A DNA stretch of 64,000 nt, taken from positions 109,988-173,987 of the forward strand of contig DAOUJW010000015.1 of the NCBI GenBank assembly GCA_034422115.1, in the 5' to 3' direction. Position numbers and translations under genes: made by a program. Positions 1 through 8,560 of the stretch are shown here, one piece after another. Below the pieces are notes generated by a model. The model did no database searches and was not told the origin of the DNA. It saw only the letters and a list, made by a program, of their open reading frames with translations. The stretch comes from DAOUJW01 sp034422115 (lineage in GTDB: Bacteria; Chloroflexota; Dehalococcoidia; Lucifugimonadales; UBA2985). The stretch's first letter is position 1; every line of letters begins with the position of its first letter.

Positions 1-104
1 TGTGCCAACGTCAGTTAGCATACCCCTTCCCGCTCATAGCCTGCCCCGTACTTGATACGGGGGTGAGCGGCTTTGACTGCTAACACCAACACTCCGGAAA
101 TCCC
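1..104. repeat. Fragment of a dispersed palindromic repeat
   Basis: This edge segment has the CCGCTCA...TGAGCGG palindrome seen many times in the window, here carrying the variant insert GCCTGCCCCGTACTTGATAC. The same variant recurs near 39991-40020. A fragment resembling the end of the GGTATTC-type elements (CTAACACCAACACTCCGG) follows at about 80-97. No gene is visible. Confidence 0.6.
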
Positions 105-956
105 TTACGAGCCGTCAACGGTGCGGGCAACGTAAGGCTCGTAGCCGACGGCCCTCAGCCTCTCCGCCAGGGACAGCGCTTCGCCCTCGGAGCCGCACAG
201 GGCGTACAGCGTGGGGCCGCTGCCGGACAGGTGCGCCGATCCCGCCCCGGCCTCGTGCAGGGCGCGGCGGTGCGCCTCAAGGCTTGGGAAGACCTGGGTT
301 GCGACGGCCTCGAACACGTTGAAGAGCAGCTTGGCGTCGGGCCGTTCGCCTCTCTCTATGCACGCGGCCAGCCGCGCGGAGGCCGAGCCATCCGTGTAGT
401 GGGACGGCTCCAGGCTGCGGTACAGGGTGGCGGTCTTTGTGTGAACGTCATCCGGGGGAACCAGCAGCGCCATGTGAGTCGTCGGCATGGATGGAAGGGG
501 GCGCACCACCTCTCCCCTGCCCTCCATCATCGCCGTGCCGCCCGTAAGAAAGAAGGGCACGTCTGAGCCGAGGGCGGCGGCCAGGGGCAGCAGGTCGTCG
601 TGGCTAAGGCGCAGTTCCCAAAGCTTGCTCAGGGCCTTCAGCGTGGCTGCGGCGTCGCTGCTGCCGCCGCCCAGGCCCGCGGCCATCGGGATTGACTTGT
701 CCAGGTGTATCTCCGCGCCCCCAGGGTATCCGGTGCGCTCCTTGAGGAGCGCGGCCGCCCTGAGCGCCAGGTTGTCCGGCGTCTCCAGTGACGGCTCGCT
801 GCACCGCAGGGTAAGCTGGTCAGAAAGAGCAAAACGAAGCTCGTCGCTCAGGTCTATGGTCTGCACCACCGAGGCGATTTCGTGGAAGCCGTCGTCCCGC
901 CTGGACAGCGCCTCCAGCGTGAGGTTCACCTTGGCGTACGCCTTGGCCGTCAGCAC
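105..956 (-). CDS. ispE: 4-diphosphocytidyl-2-C-methyl-D-erythritol kinase
   Basis: This is a GHMP kinase of the non-mevalonate isoprenoid pathway. It phosphorylates CDP-methylerythritol with ATP in the cytoplasm. The protein is 283 aa, the normal length for IspE. It opens with the substrate-side AKVNL motif, has the GHMP phosphate-binding loop PMAAGLGGGSSDAAATL near residues 90-107, and has the C-terminal SGSGPTLYAL motif near 245. Its start codon overlaps the end of rsmA by a few bases, a common bacterial gene pair that implies co-transcription and translational coupling. Nothing is missing from the family signature. Confidence 0.95.
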   Translation of the reverse strand: MLTAKAYAKVNLTLEALSRRDDGFHEIASVVQTIDLSDELRFALSDQLTLRCSEPSLETPDNLALRAAALLKERTGYPGGAEIHLDKSIPMAAGLGGGSSDAAATLKALSKLWELRLSHDDLLPLAAALGSDVPFFLTGGTAMMEGRGEVVRPLPSMPTTHMALLVPPDDVHTKTATLYRSLEPSHYTDGSASARLAACIERGERPDAKLLFNVFEAVATQVFPSLEAHRRALHEAGAGSAHLSGSGPTLYALCGSEGEALSLAERLRAVGYEPYVARTVDGS

Positions 957-1759
957 AGACCCTGCTCACTGAAGACGGCGTGGATGCGGCCCCACTCCTC
1001 CAGGCTCAGCGCCTCCGCCCTCAGGCTGTAGTCAATGCCCGCCTCCAGCAGAAGCTCCTCGGTTCGCACGCCCGTAAGCTCAAAGGCGCGGCCAAGGGAG
1101 TTCCGCAGCTGCTTGCGAGGGCCGCTGAACCCGGCCCTGACCACCCGAAAGAAAGACTCCGTATCCTCAAGCGCCAGCGCCGGCTTGGGGTACACGTCAA
1201 TCCTGACAATGGCCGAGGTCACCTTTGGGGGCGGGTTGAATGAGCCGGGCCTGATGTAGCCCATGATGCGGGGGCTACCGTAGAGCTGCACGCCCACGGA
1301 CAGCAGCTTCATCTTGCCCGGCACAGCCGTCATGGATTGGGCCACCTCCCTCTGCACCGTGACCACCATGAGAGAGGGCGGCCGTTTGCTCTCCAGGAAC
1401 CGCCTGACGATGGGGGTGGCGGCGTAGTACGGCAGGTTGGCCACAACCTTGTACGGAGCGTCAACCTCAGCCAGGTCCCACTCCCGGGCGTCGGCGTGAA
1501 CGATCTCGACGTTGGGGAGGCCGCCAAGGTCGTGGCTGAGGCGGGCTGCCAGGTGGTTGTCAAGCTCGACGGCGATTACCCTTGCCCCCGTCTCGGCCAG
1601 CAGCTTTGTGAGCAGCCCCGTGCCCGGCCCCACCTCCACCACCACGTCGGTTGGCCGTATGTCCGCGGCCGCGAGCACGCGGCGCAAGGCCCCCTGGTCG
1701 ACGAGGAAGTTCTGGCCCAGGGACTTCCTGGGCGCTCGATGGGCAGGCTCCCACTCCAT
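950..1759 (-). CDS. rsmA: 16S rRNA dimethyladenosine transferase (KsgA)
   Basis: This SAM-dependent methyltransferase dimethylates two adjacent adenines near the 3' end of 16S rRNA during 30S maturation. The start chosen gives MEWEPAHRAPRKSLGQNFL, placing the family-typical KSLGQNFLVD motif at the N-terminus. A longer in-frame reading to 1849 adds a tail not seen in the family. Visible motifs are the SAM-binding VVEVGPGTGLLTKLL, the acidic end of strand 2 (VIAVELD), and the catalytic NLPYYAATP (N-L-P-Y/F). The gene ends inside the ispE start, so the two are probably one operon. Confidence 0.94.
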   Translation of the reverse strand: MEWEPAHRAPRKSLGQNFLVDQGALRRVLAAADIRPTDVVVEVGPGTGLLTKLLAETGARVIAVELDNHLAARLSHDLGGLPNVEIVHADAREWDLAEVDAPYKVVANLPYYAATPIVRRFLESKRPPSLMVVTVQREVAQSMTAVPGKMKLLSVGVQLYGSPRIMGYIRPGSFNPPPKVTSAIVRIDVYPKPALALEDTESFFRVVRAGFSGPRKQLRNSLGRAFELTGVRTEELLLEAGIDYSLRAEALSLEEWGRIHAVFSEQGLC

Positions 1760-1867
1760 GACCGCGTTGTGAGTCAAGACAGCGTACTCCGTTGGCACAG
1801 CCAGTCGACAAAAAAGAAGCCGTGCACCCTCCTTTGACCGGATACCCAAGACATGCCCCGCCGAGGG

Positions 1868-1973
1868 ACTCGAGCCAGGCTTCCCTGGAGCACCCGTAAG
1901 CTTCCGCTTACCGCTGCTTCCTTCCGGACCTGACGGGGTTCACGGGCTTCCGCCGCCCAGGACCCAGCTCTCT
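1868..1973 (-). ncRNA. ffs: Small signal recognition particle RNA (4.5S type)
   Basis: On the minus strand the core GGTCCGGAAGGAAGCAGC, the universally conserved SRP RNA apical domain that binds Ffh, is intact near 1911-1930. Flanking arms pair (GAGCTGGGTCCTGG at the 5' side with CCAGGGA...GGCTC at the 3' side), closing a stem of about 100 nt. That is the short bacterial type without an Alu domain. Ends are approximate, set by the outermost pairing. Confidence 0.9.
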
Positions 1974-2144
1974 GCATCCACTCGAAGGGTAGTGGCCTTG
2001 GATTCAGGCCTGGGGAGGGAGTTCCACCCCGCTGTAGCGGATTGCGGGTGCAGGGCACCGCTAGCTCCCCGTGTAGCACGGCCTCTGGTAAATCCTAGAG
2101 CAGCGATATGGATGTGTCAACGCGTGGGTTGCCAGCTCCGCACT

Positions 2145-2318
2145 CTACGGCGCCCCGAAGCCCATCTCAATAATGTCGTCGTTTCTGGGCACGTAGGACA
2201 CAATGTCAAGTATCCTGATGCCGTTCACCCGCAGGAACACCTCGCCGGCGCCACCGTCCGGACACTCGTCAGATATTCGAAGGACTATAGGCGTTACGGA
2301 AGGGCCAATCACCTATCG
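2145..2318 (-). pseudogene. Truncated paralogue of the 3743-4282 membrane protein
   Basis: The minus strand translates to a 3'-terminal fragment containing DECPDGGAGEVFLRVNGI and YVPRNDDIIEMGFG. It closely matches the last 43 residues of the intact protein at 3743-4282 (DECPEGGTGEVFLRVNGI, YVPRDDDIIEVGFG). The frame closes upstream at a TAG at about 2316, so the signal anchor and His-rich half are gone. Synonymous and conservative changes outnumber disruptive ones. The fragment therefore probably decayed after a duplication rather than being a new gene. Confidence 0.7.
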
Positions 2319-2319
2319 T

Positions 2320-2342
2320 CGCGGCTTTGGTACAAAGCCGCG
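2320..2342. terminator. Perfect 10-bp inverted repeat, possible terminator
   Basis: CGCGGCTTTG and CAAAGCCGCG flank a 3-nt GTA loop. It lies between the pseudogene fragment and the lipoprotein gene at 2379. No T-run follows on either strand, so a terminator role is uncertain. Confidence 0.4.
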
Positions 2343-2378
2343 GTTGATTCAAAACCCTAGGGGAGCATTGGTCAAGTC

Positions 2379-3584
2379 TCACGACCACCCGCACGCATCG
2401 TCACTCAACTCAACTCCCGGCGGCCACGGGACGAACTCGGCTATCTGGCCGCTCTTAGCGGTGAACACGGCCTGGTCCTCCCGCACCAGCGCCATGACAC
2501 CCTTGGTTGTGGGGTTATCCCACTCCGTCGGCAGGTTGCCGTTGCCATCATCGAGGGACGGGGCAGCTATCCAGAACCGTCCATCAAACAGCGCGCAGTT
2601 GGCAAAGACCTCGTAGGGGTATTTCTTACCAATCTCCGCCTTGGGATAGGGTGGTGGGGGCTGCGCGGGAGTGGGAGTGCCGGAGGCATAGGCTCCGACC
2701 TCGTTGTAATAATCACGTAGCCGGTACACGTCAGTGACCAGCATGGGCAGGCTGGCGTCTGCACCGATGCGACCCTGGTACTCGGTTACGCGCTCCTGGT
2801 GGGCTTTGGTCACCTCCTTCGTTAACGCGGGCAACTCCATTACCAGCTTAAGGCGGTGGGTCTGGGCGTCTTCAGGTCTTTGAGACTCCCACAGTTCAAT
2901 TTCGGGGTGCTCAACTATCACCGCTCCGTCCCGCTGTCGCTGCACGTCCCAATAGCCCAAGTGACGCCACACCTCAGATGAGAGGTCCACTGGTGGACCG
3001 AAGAACATCACGTGCTCCCTGCCAGGAAACGCGGCGTTGAGGGGATACTCAAACTGGTTCCTCAACGACTCCATGTACTCCCTCACCTCCTCAGTGCGGG
3101 TGTCTCCCGACTCGAGCCAACTAAGAACCAGAGCCGTGAAGCTGGGTGGACCGGAGCCAACAATGTAGGCATTCGCCCGTACATCCATGTAGCACTTGAT
3201 GGACCACTCGCTTGGCGTATCTGACGCATAGCCAAGCTCACCGTGTAGGTAGGCAGGCGGGCGGAATGGGTCTCCGGCAGTGCAGCGCCCCGTACCGGGT
3301 AGATACGTGCCGCGCACCACGAAGTGGGTGACCCAGGCGTGAGCAGGTGAGTCGTCTAACATCTCACGCGCACTCGTAGGGGCGTCGACGCCCCACAACT
3401 CAGGGTGCCCTAAGCTGAAGGAGAATCGCTTCGCATCTGGGTCGCACGGGTCCACTGTTGAGCCGGGTGCCACCGTGCATGGCGGTATCTCCTCCTTTAG
3501 GTACTCGTGTTCAGGAGTCTGGTCGCAGGCAGAAAGGAGCAGGACGGCGACCAGACTGATGATTTTCAAGAAGTGAAAGAACAT
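2379..3584 (-). CDS. Secreted lipoprotein of unknown function
   Basis: This 401-residue protein has an N-terminal signal (FHFLKIISLVAVLLLSAC) with a clear lipobox LSAC, so Cys20 is probably lipidated and the protein anchored outside the cytoplasmic membrane. I do not recognise the rest. It is acidic, has several Cys (about residues 36, 48, 102, 132) that could form disulfides, and has a proline-rich stretch (TPTPAQPPPPYPK) about two thirds along. It stands alone between the paralogue fragment and a small membrane protein, both on the same strand. The function is unknown. Confidence 0.75.
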   Translation of the reverse strand: MFFHFLKIISLVAVLLLSACDQTPEHEYLKEEIPPCTVAPGSTVDPCDPDAKRFSFSLGHPELWGVDAPTSAREMLDDSPAHAWVTHFVVRGTYLPGTGRCTAGDPFRPPAYLHGELGYASDTPSEWSIKCYMDVRANAYIVGSGPPSFTALVLSWLESGDTRTEEVREYMESLRNQFEYPLNAAFPGREHVMFFGPPVDLSSEVWRHLGYWDVQRQRDGAVIVEHPEIELWESQRPEDAQTHRLKLVMELPALTKEVTKAHQERVTEYQGRIGADASLPMLVTDVYRLRDYYNEVGAYASGTPTPAQPPPPYPKAEIGKKYPYEVFANCALFDGRFWIAAPSLDDGNGNLPTEWDNPTTKGVMALVREDQAVFTAKSGQIAEFVPWPPGVELSDDACGWS

Positions 3585-3742
3585 CCTTAGGCCCCATCGT
3601 AGTCGCTGACGTTCTACAGTGCAAGCACTCCCTGCTGGCTTCTCTGCTTACGAGACCAGTCATTGAATTCTGCCAGCCCCTGCATTCATAGACCTCTTGT
3701 GCTTGATCTCGCTCCAGCGCGCTGTACTCTAACGGCGCCCGG

Positions 3743-4282
3743 CTACTGAACCCCGAACCCCACCTCAATTATGTCGTCGTCTCTAGGCACGTAGGTGGAG
3801 ATGTCGCTCAGCCGGATGCCGTTCACCCGCAGGAACACCTCGCCCGTTCCTCCCTCCGGGCACTCGTCATTGTTGGAGTACTCCTCGCCATTGGGCAGCT
3901 TTATCCGGTCGTCGTCCAGCTCGAATCCGACGCTGGCGAAGTAGCGTTGCAGCGTGGCGTTGCGCCCCACGTCCACGGCCGACTGCGGGTGGATGTGGAT
4001 GCGCCCGTCGCCGTGGGAGTGCACCTGGCCGGCGGACTCTGCGTCCGTGGGCAGGTCCTCGCCGCAGATGACGACCGTGTACGGCGCGTGCCAGTGGTCG
4101 CCTATCTGGGGATACCGCTGACCGCTGCCGTCGTCGCCGGAGGATGCCCATATCAGGAAGCCCAGGAACAGCAGCAGAATCATCATTGACCCGCCGATGC
4201 CGAGCCACATCTTTCGGGTGAACTTGCGTACTCGACGCTCCCCCCTACGGCGTTCTACTCTACCTTGACCGCGCATTGCCAT
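3743..4282 (-). CDS. Single-pass membrane protein with His-rich extracytoplasmic domain
   Basis: The protein is 179 aa. A basic N-terminus of about 28 residues (RVERRRGERRVRKFTRK) precedes one membrane segment (MWLGIGGSMMILLLFLGFLIW), so the C-terminal domain should lie outside. That domain carries GDHWHAPYTVVICGE and VHSHGDGRIHIHPQS. This density of His, with a Cys, suggests metal binding. Similar GDHWHA proteins occur in actinobacteria and Chloroflexota without an assigned function. A decayed copy of the C-terminus lies 1.4 kb away at 2145-2318. The function is not established. Confidence 0.75.
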   Translation of the reverse strand: MAMRGQGRVERRRGERRVRKFTRKMWLGIGGSMMILLLFLGFLIWASSGDDGSGQRYPQIGDHWHAPYTVVICGEDLPTDAESAGQVHSHGDGRIHIHPQSAVDVGRNATLQRYFASVGFELDDDRIKLPNGEEYSNNDECPEGGTGEVFLRVNGIRLSDISTYVPRDDDIIEVGFGVQ

Positions 4283-4387
4283 GTGTTTGACCTCTGTTTC
4301 TTATGGTAACTTCCGTGACCGGAACCTGTACAGATTTTTGTCGATGTTTCCCAAGCAGAGCTTGAGATTTGGAGTATAATTACCTAA

Positions 4388-4449
4388 ATATAATCCAGCG
4401 CGCCAGTCTAAACAATAAGGCGGGGAAAGTCCAATGGAGACGGCAGAGC
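4388..4449 (+). repeat. Left 62-nt direct repeat (promoter and first codons of the 5420 gene)
   Basis: This segment is identical at 60 of 62 positions to 5374-5435. It contains a TATAAT-like -10 box, the leader and an ATG followed by GAGACGGCAGAG, the same first five codons as the dehydrogenase at 5420. In this copy the reading frame runs only 20 codons before TAG. It therefore looks like an abandoned gene start left by a duplication or insertion. Confidence 0.85.
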
Positions 4450-4464
4450 CAGCCGCCTTTTTCG

Positions 4465-4494
4465 TTGTCTCACACTCCTGCGCAGTGGTAAAAT
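4465..4494 (+). promoter_or_regulatory. Sigma70-type promoter for the 4527 operon
   Basis: TTGTCT (4465-4470), an 18-nt spacer and TAAAAT (4489-4494) lie 33 nt before the start codon at 4527. A short AAAGGG ribosome-binding site intervenes. Confidence 0.5.
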
Positions 4495-4526
4495 AGCTAA
4501 GGCAAAACACGCCTGAAAGGGTACGT

Positions 4527-4841
4527 ATGAGAGACGCAGACACTCCGGCGCCCGCGCAGTCACGCGGGCCCACCGCGCCTACCCGTCCCGGTGAAGAGAT
4601 TGCCCGCCTGGGCAAGGAGATCTACGAGCGTGACATCCGTGAGCAGGTCGAGTCCAGTCATGTGGGGGAGGTCGTCGCTATCGACGTGGACACCGGCGCC
4701 TGGGCCATCGGCGACAACGTTATTGATGCGACGGACCGTTTGTGGGAGAAGCTCCCGGAGGCCATCAATATCTTGAGTGAGCGGGTGGGGTATCAGGCGC
4801 TATACCACTTTGGGGGCCGTCCCCTACGGAGAGCCGAGTGA
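4527..4841 (+). CDS. Small protein coupled to a retropepsin-like protein
   Basis: This 104-residue protein has a Pro/Ala-rich N-terminus, then a folded part (EIYERDIREQVESSHVGEVV, DVDTGAWAIGDNVIDATDRL). The C-terminal half resembles the small uncharacterised proteins commonly found just upstream of DTG-containing aspartyl protease-like proteins. Its stop overlaps the GTG start of the next gene (GTGA), a strong sign of translational coupling. The pair might be antitoxin/effector-like or a processing unit, but nothing in the sequence decides this. Confidence 0.65.
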   Translation: MRDADTPAPAQSRGPTAPTRPGEEIARLGKEIYERDIREQVESSHVGEVVAIDVDTGAWAIGDNVIDATDRLWEKLPEAINILSERVGYQALYHFGGRPLRRAE

Positions 4842-5209
4842 TCGAGGGCGTGGTAAACGCTGCCTATGAGCCTGTGGTAACTCTTGCAGTACAAGGCCAT
4901 AGAGGGCAGACAAGGGAAATTGAGGCCGTCATAGACACCGGCTTCACCGGATTCCTGACCGTGACCCCGGCGTTGGCCACGGAGTTGGGATTGCGCTTCC
5001 GGAGCATGAACCGGGCCACTCTCGCCGATGGCAGCGAGGCAACCTTTCCCTGCTACGGAGTTGCCGTACTCTGGGACGGTCAGGCGCGGTACATAGAGGC
5101 AGACGCCGCAGACGCCACGCCCCTGGTGGGTATGCGCCTGCTGGACGGACACAACCTGAACATTGACGTTGAGGACGGCGGCCGCGTCGTCATACAGGCC
5201 AGAGAGTAG
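4838..5209 (+). CDS. Retropepsin-like aspartyl protease family protein
   Basis: The protein is 123 aa, the size of a single-domain clan AA aspartic protease monomer that would act as a dimer. The motif AVIDTGFTGFLTV near residue 31 is the D-T-G catalytic loop. LVGMRLLDGHNLNIDV near the end matches the hydrophobic-hydrophobic-G second signature. It starts with GTG inside the stop of the preceding gene. No signal peptide is visible, so the protein is probably cytoplasmic. A second member of the same family lies at 14140-14496 on the other strand. Substrate is unknown. Confidence 0.75.
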   Translation: MIEGVVNAAYEPVVTLAVQGHRGQTREIEAVIDTGFTGFLTVTPALATELGLRFRSMNRATLADGSEATFPCYGVAVLWDGQARYIEADAADATPLVGMRLLDGHNLNIDVEDGGRVVIQARE

Positions 5210-5373
5210 CCCTTCTATCCCAATCCCTGTGAACCGGCACAGACGGCCACCCAGGGCAATGAAACTGATGACATTGCATACGCTTGATACAGTCGGCTTG
5301 CGAGGATGGGGAGACTGCCAGGTCTCTGACGATTAGAGGGTCAAAGGACTTCTTTGGCCCTATTTTTTTGCCT

Positions 5374-5435
5374 ATATAATCCGGCGCACCAGTCTAAACA
5401 ATAAGGCGGGGAAAGTCCAATGGAGACGGCAGAGC
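5374..5435 (+). promoter_or_regulatory. Promoter region of the 5420 dehydrogenase and right copy of the 62-nt direct repeat
   Basis: TATAAT at 5375-5380 with a weak TTTGGC about 16 nt upstream forms a sigma70-like promoter. GGGGAAAG precedes the ATG at 5420. The whole block, including the first five codons, is repeated at 4388-4449, so the direct repeats enclose the 4527-5209 gene pair. The mismatches are at 5383 and 5388. Confidence 0.65.
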
Positions 5436-8296
5436 TACAGCAGGAGTTGGGCAAGAGAGTATCGGGGGAGGTAAAGTTCGACCCCTACTCTCGCGCCATG
5501 TACAGCACGGACGCCAGCATCTATCAGATAGAGCCTCTGGGGGTTGTGACGCCCCGCAGCAAAGAGGACGTGATAGCCACCGTTGAGCTTGCTCGACAGT
5601 ACGGAGTCCCCATACTGCCCCGTGGCGGCGGCACCAGCCTGGCCGGCCAGACCGTCGGTAAGGCCATAGTCATCGACATGTCCAAGTACATGAACAACGT
5701 TCTTGAGGTGAACGCAGAGGAGCGATGGGCGCGCGTCCAGCCCGGCATCGTCCTGGAGGAGTTGAACCATCGCATCAGGGACACGGGCCTCTTCTTCACG
5801 CCGGACCCCGCCACAAGCAACCGCTCCAACGTGGGTGGCGCCATCGGCAACAACTCCTGCGGCTCACACTCCATCGTCTACGGCAAGACCGTTGACCAGG
5901 TGCGGGAGCTTGAGACTGTTCTGTCCAGTGGCGACCTGGCCCACCTGGGCCCGCTGACCTCCTCCGAGCTGGAGTCCAGGTTACTCAGGGACGACCTGGA
6001 GGGCCAGATATACAGGGACGTGACCGACATCCTCAGGCGCACGGCGGGCGACGTGGAGGAGCGGTTCCCCAAGATAATGCGGCGCGTGGGCGGATACAAC
6101 TTCGAGCAGTTCACCGAGGGCTCCCCATTCAACCTCGCCAAGCTGATAGTCGGCTCAGAGGGCACCCTTGCGGCCGTGACGGAGGCCAAGCTGAACCTTG
6201 TGCCGCGCCCCAAGGCCACCGCCCTGCTGGTGGCCCACTTCCACGAGCTGAACGCGGCTATGGAGGCCACGGTCGCGACCCTGGACCACAACCCGTCTGC
6301 TGTGGAGCTTATGGGACGTGTCATCCTGGAGCAGATGCGCATATCCGTCGGCTACTCCCGCAGAAGCTCCTTCTTGCAGGGCGACCCGGAGGCGGTGCTG
6401 CTGATAGAGGTCTCCGGCGATTCCGAGTCGGAGCTGGAGGCGAGGATCGACCGGATAGAGGGCAGCCTGAGGCGCGCGGGCATGGGCTACGCCTTCGTCA
6501 AGATGACAAGCCGCGAGGAGCAGGCCAACGTCTGGGAGGTTCGGCGCGCCGGCATCGGACTGATGATGGGCGTCAGCGGCGACGCCAAGCCCATCCCCTT
6601 CATCGAGGACTGCTCCGTATCGACGGATAAGCTGCCTGAGTACATCCGCCGAGTCGACCAGCTAATCCGCGAGAACGGCACGGTCGCCGCCTACTACGGC
6701 CACGCCAGCGTCGGGTGCATCCACGTGCGCCCCTTCATCAACATGAAGCAGCAGGCGGACATTGACCGCATGTACAACATCTCCAGGGAGGCCAGTGAGC
6801 TGGTGATGGAGATGGGCGGCGCCATGAGCGGCGAGCACGGCGACGGCCTTGTGCGCAGCATGTGGAACGAGAAGGTCTTTGGCTCCCGCCTCTACAACGC
6901 CTTCCGGGACGTGAAGCGCTCCTTCGACCCCAACGGCATTATGAACCCTGGCAAGATCGTGGACTCCCCTCGAATGGTGGAGAACCTTCGCTACGGCCCT
7001 GCCTACCGCACCCTCAACCTCAACACCAGGCTCAGCTTCGAGTCCGAGGGCGGGTTCAACCGCGCCGTGGAGATGTGCAACGGCGTGGGGCTGTGCCGCA
7101 GAACTCTCGAAGGGACGATGTGCCCTTCGTACATGGCAACCCGCGAGGAGGAGCACTCCACCCGGGGCCGCGCCAACGCGCTCAGGGCCGCCATCTCCGG
7201 TCTCCTGCCCCAGGACGAGTTCACCAGCAAGCGTATGCACGACGTGCTTGACCTTTGCCTGGAGTGCAAGGCGTGCAAGGCGGAGTGCCCCTCCCAGGTG
7301 GACATGGCAAAGATGAAGTACGAGTTCCTGAACGCCTACCACCAGAGGCACGGCTACTCCATGCGTGAGCGCATCTTCGCCCACATCTCAGCCCTGAGCA
7401 GCGTGGGCTCGGCGATGGCTCCCCTGACCAACTGGGCCTCCGGCCTGCCGCTGACTCGTTGGGCCATGGACCGCTTTCTGGGCGTGGACAAGCGCAGGCC
7501 CCTGCTGCCCTTCGCACGGCGCAGCTTCTCCGACTGGTTCCGCTCCAGGGAGAAGGCCGCGGACGACGGGCAGAGCCTGGGGCGCGTGGTGCTCTTCAAC
7601 GACACCTTTATGAACTTCAACTACCCCTCCGTCGGCATGGCCGCGACCAGGATACTGGAGGCTGCGGGCTTCCAGGTGGAGGTTGTGGAGCGCAAGTGCT
7701 GCGGGCGGCCCATGATCTCCAAGGGGATGCTGGACGCCGCCCACGACAACGCCCGTTACAATGTCGATCTGCTCCACCCCTACGTTGAGCAGGGCGCGTA
7801 CATCGTGGGCTGCGAGCCAAGCTGCCTCCTGACCCTGCGGGATGAGTACCCCAACCTCCTCAACGACGACAAGTCCAGAGAGGTCGCGGACAAAGCCATG
7901 CTCCTGGAGGAGTTCCTTGATATGCTCAGCCGCGAGGGTCGGCTCAACCTCAGCTTCAAGGACACCCAAAAGAAGATGCTCTTCCACAGCCACTGCCATT
8001 CGCGCGCCCTGGTGGGAACCGCGCCGTCGCTGGCGGCCCTGCGCCTGGCCCCCGGCCACGAGGTCGAGGAGAGCAACGCCGGGTGCTGCGGCATGGCCGG
8101 GGCCTTCGGCTACGAGAAGGAGCACTACGACCTCTCCATGACCATCGGCGGGCAGCGCCTCTTCCCCAAGGTGGCCGACCTTGACCGGGACACAGAGGTC
8201 GTCATCTCCGGCATATCCTGCCGCCAGCAGGTGCAGCACGGCACGGGCCGGACGCCCAGGCACCTGGCGGAGGTCCTGGCGGAGGCGCTGGAGTAG
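5420..8296 (+). CDS. Fused FAD-binding and Fe-S 2-hydroxyacid dehydrogenase (D-lactate/glycolate dehydrogenase type)
   Basis: This 958-residue fusion resembles GlcD plus GlcF or bacterial membrane-associated D-lactate dehydrogenases. An FAD_binding_4 domain covers about 40-180, with ILPRGGGTSLAGQTVG near 66-81. The FAD oxidase C-terminal domain follows, with GGAMSGEHGDG near 472. Two Fe-S binding Cys clusters follow (CNGVGLCRRTLEGTMCPSY near 553 and CLECKACKAECPS near 613), then two CCG domains (KCCGRPM near 758, GCCGMAGAFGYE near 890). It would oxidise a 2-hydroxyacid and pass electrons to a quinone or other carrier. The exact substrate cannot be read from sequence. It is monocistronic with its own promoter. 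Confidence 0.88.
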   Translation: METAELQQELGKRVSGEVKFDPYSRAMYSTDASIYQIEPLGVVTPRSKEDVIATVELARQYGVPILPRGGGTSLAGQTVGKAIVIDMSKYMNNVLEVNAEERWARVQPGIVLEELNHRIRDTGLFFTPDPATSNRSNVGGAIGNNSCGSHSIVYGKTVDQVRELETVLSSGDLAHLGPLTSSELESRLLRDDLEGQIYRDVTDILRRTAGDVEERFPKIMRRVGGYNFEQFTEGSPFNLAKLIVGSEGTLAAVTEAKLNLVPRPKATALLVAHFHELNAAMEATVATLDHNPSAVELMGRVILEQMRISVGYSRRSSFLQGDPEAVLLIEVSGDSESELEARIDRIEGSLRRAGMGYAFVKMTSREEQANVWEVRRAGIGLMMGVSGDAKPIPFIEDCSVSTDKLPEYIRRVDQLIRENGTVAAYYGHASVGCIHVRPFINMKQQADIDRMYNISREASELVMEMGGAMSGEHGDGLVRSMWNEKVFGSRLYNAFRDVKRSFDPNGIMNPGKIVDSPRMVENLRYGPAYRTLNLNTRLSFESEGGFNRAVEMCNGVGLCRRTLEGTMCPSYMATREEEHSTRGRANALRAAISGLLPQDEFTSKRMHDVLDLCLECKACKAECPSQVDMAKMKYEFLNAYHQRHGYSMRERIFAHISALSSVGSAMAPLTNWASGLPLTRWAMDRFLGVDKRRPLLPFARRSFSDWFRSREKAADDGQSLGRVVLFNDTFMNFNYPSVGMAATRILEAAGFQVEVVERKCCGRPMISKGMLDAAHDNARYNVDLLHPYVEQGAYIVGCEPSCLLTLRDEYPNLLNDDKSREVADKAMLLEEFLDMLSREGRLNLSFKDTQKKMLFHSHCHSRALVGTAPSLAALRLAPGHEVEESNAGCCGMAGAFGYEKEHYDLSMTIGGQRLFPKVADLDRDTEVVISGISCRQQVQHGTGRTPRHLAEVLAEALE

Positions 8297-8560
8297 ATGC
8301 TTTCACTGTCATTCTGAACGGAGCGCAGCGAAGTGAAGAATCTAAAGCCTATGTCTGCAATGCCAGTGTCTCCCATGAAGTGTCTTGGGGTCGTCGCGTG
8401 GTAGCGGCCAAGCCCGCTCATCCTGAGCTTGTCGAACCATTTGAGCGTGTATATAGTGACCATATTGCCGCTCACCCTGAGCCTGTCGAAGGGTATGAGC
8501 GGCAATATCACGGCTGCCCTCCCGTCCCTGAAGGGAACAATAATGGTACAATAGACCCCT
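8297..8560. repeat. Intergenic cluster of palindromic repeats
   Basis: A half copy of the TGTCATTCTGA family (8307-8345, ending in GAAGAATC) is followed by two copies of the CCTGAGC(T/C)TGTCGAA palindrome. The second copy is CCGCTCACCCTGAGCCTGTC closing with GGGTATGAGCGG at 8465-8502. A TACAAT -10-like hexamer at 8546-8551 sits close before the next gene. Confidence 0.75.
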
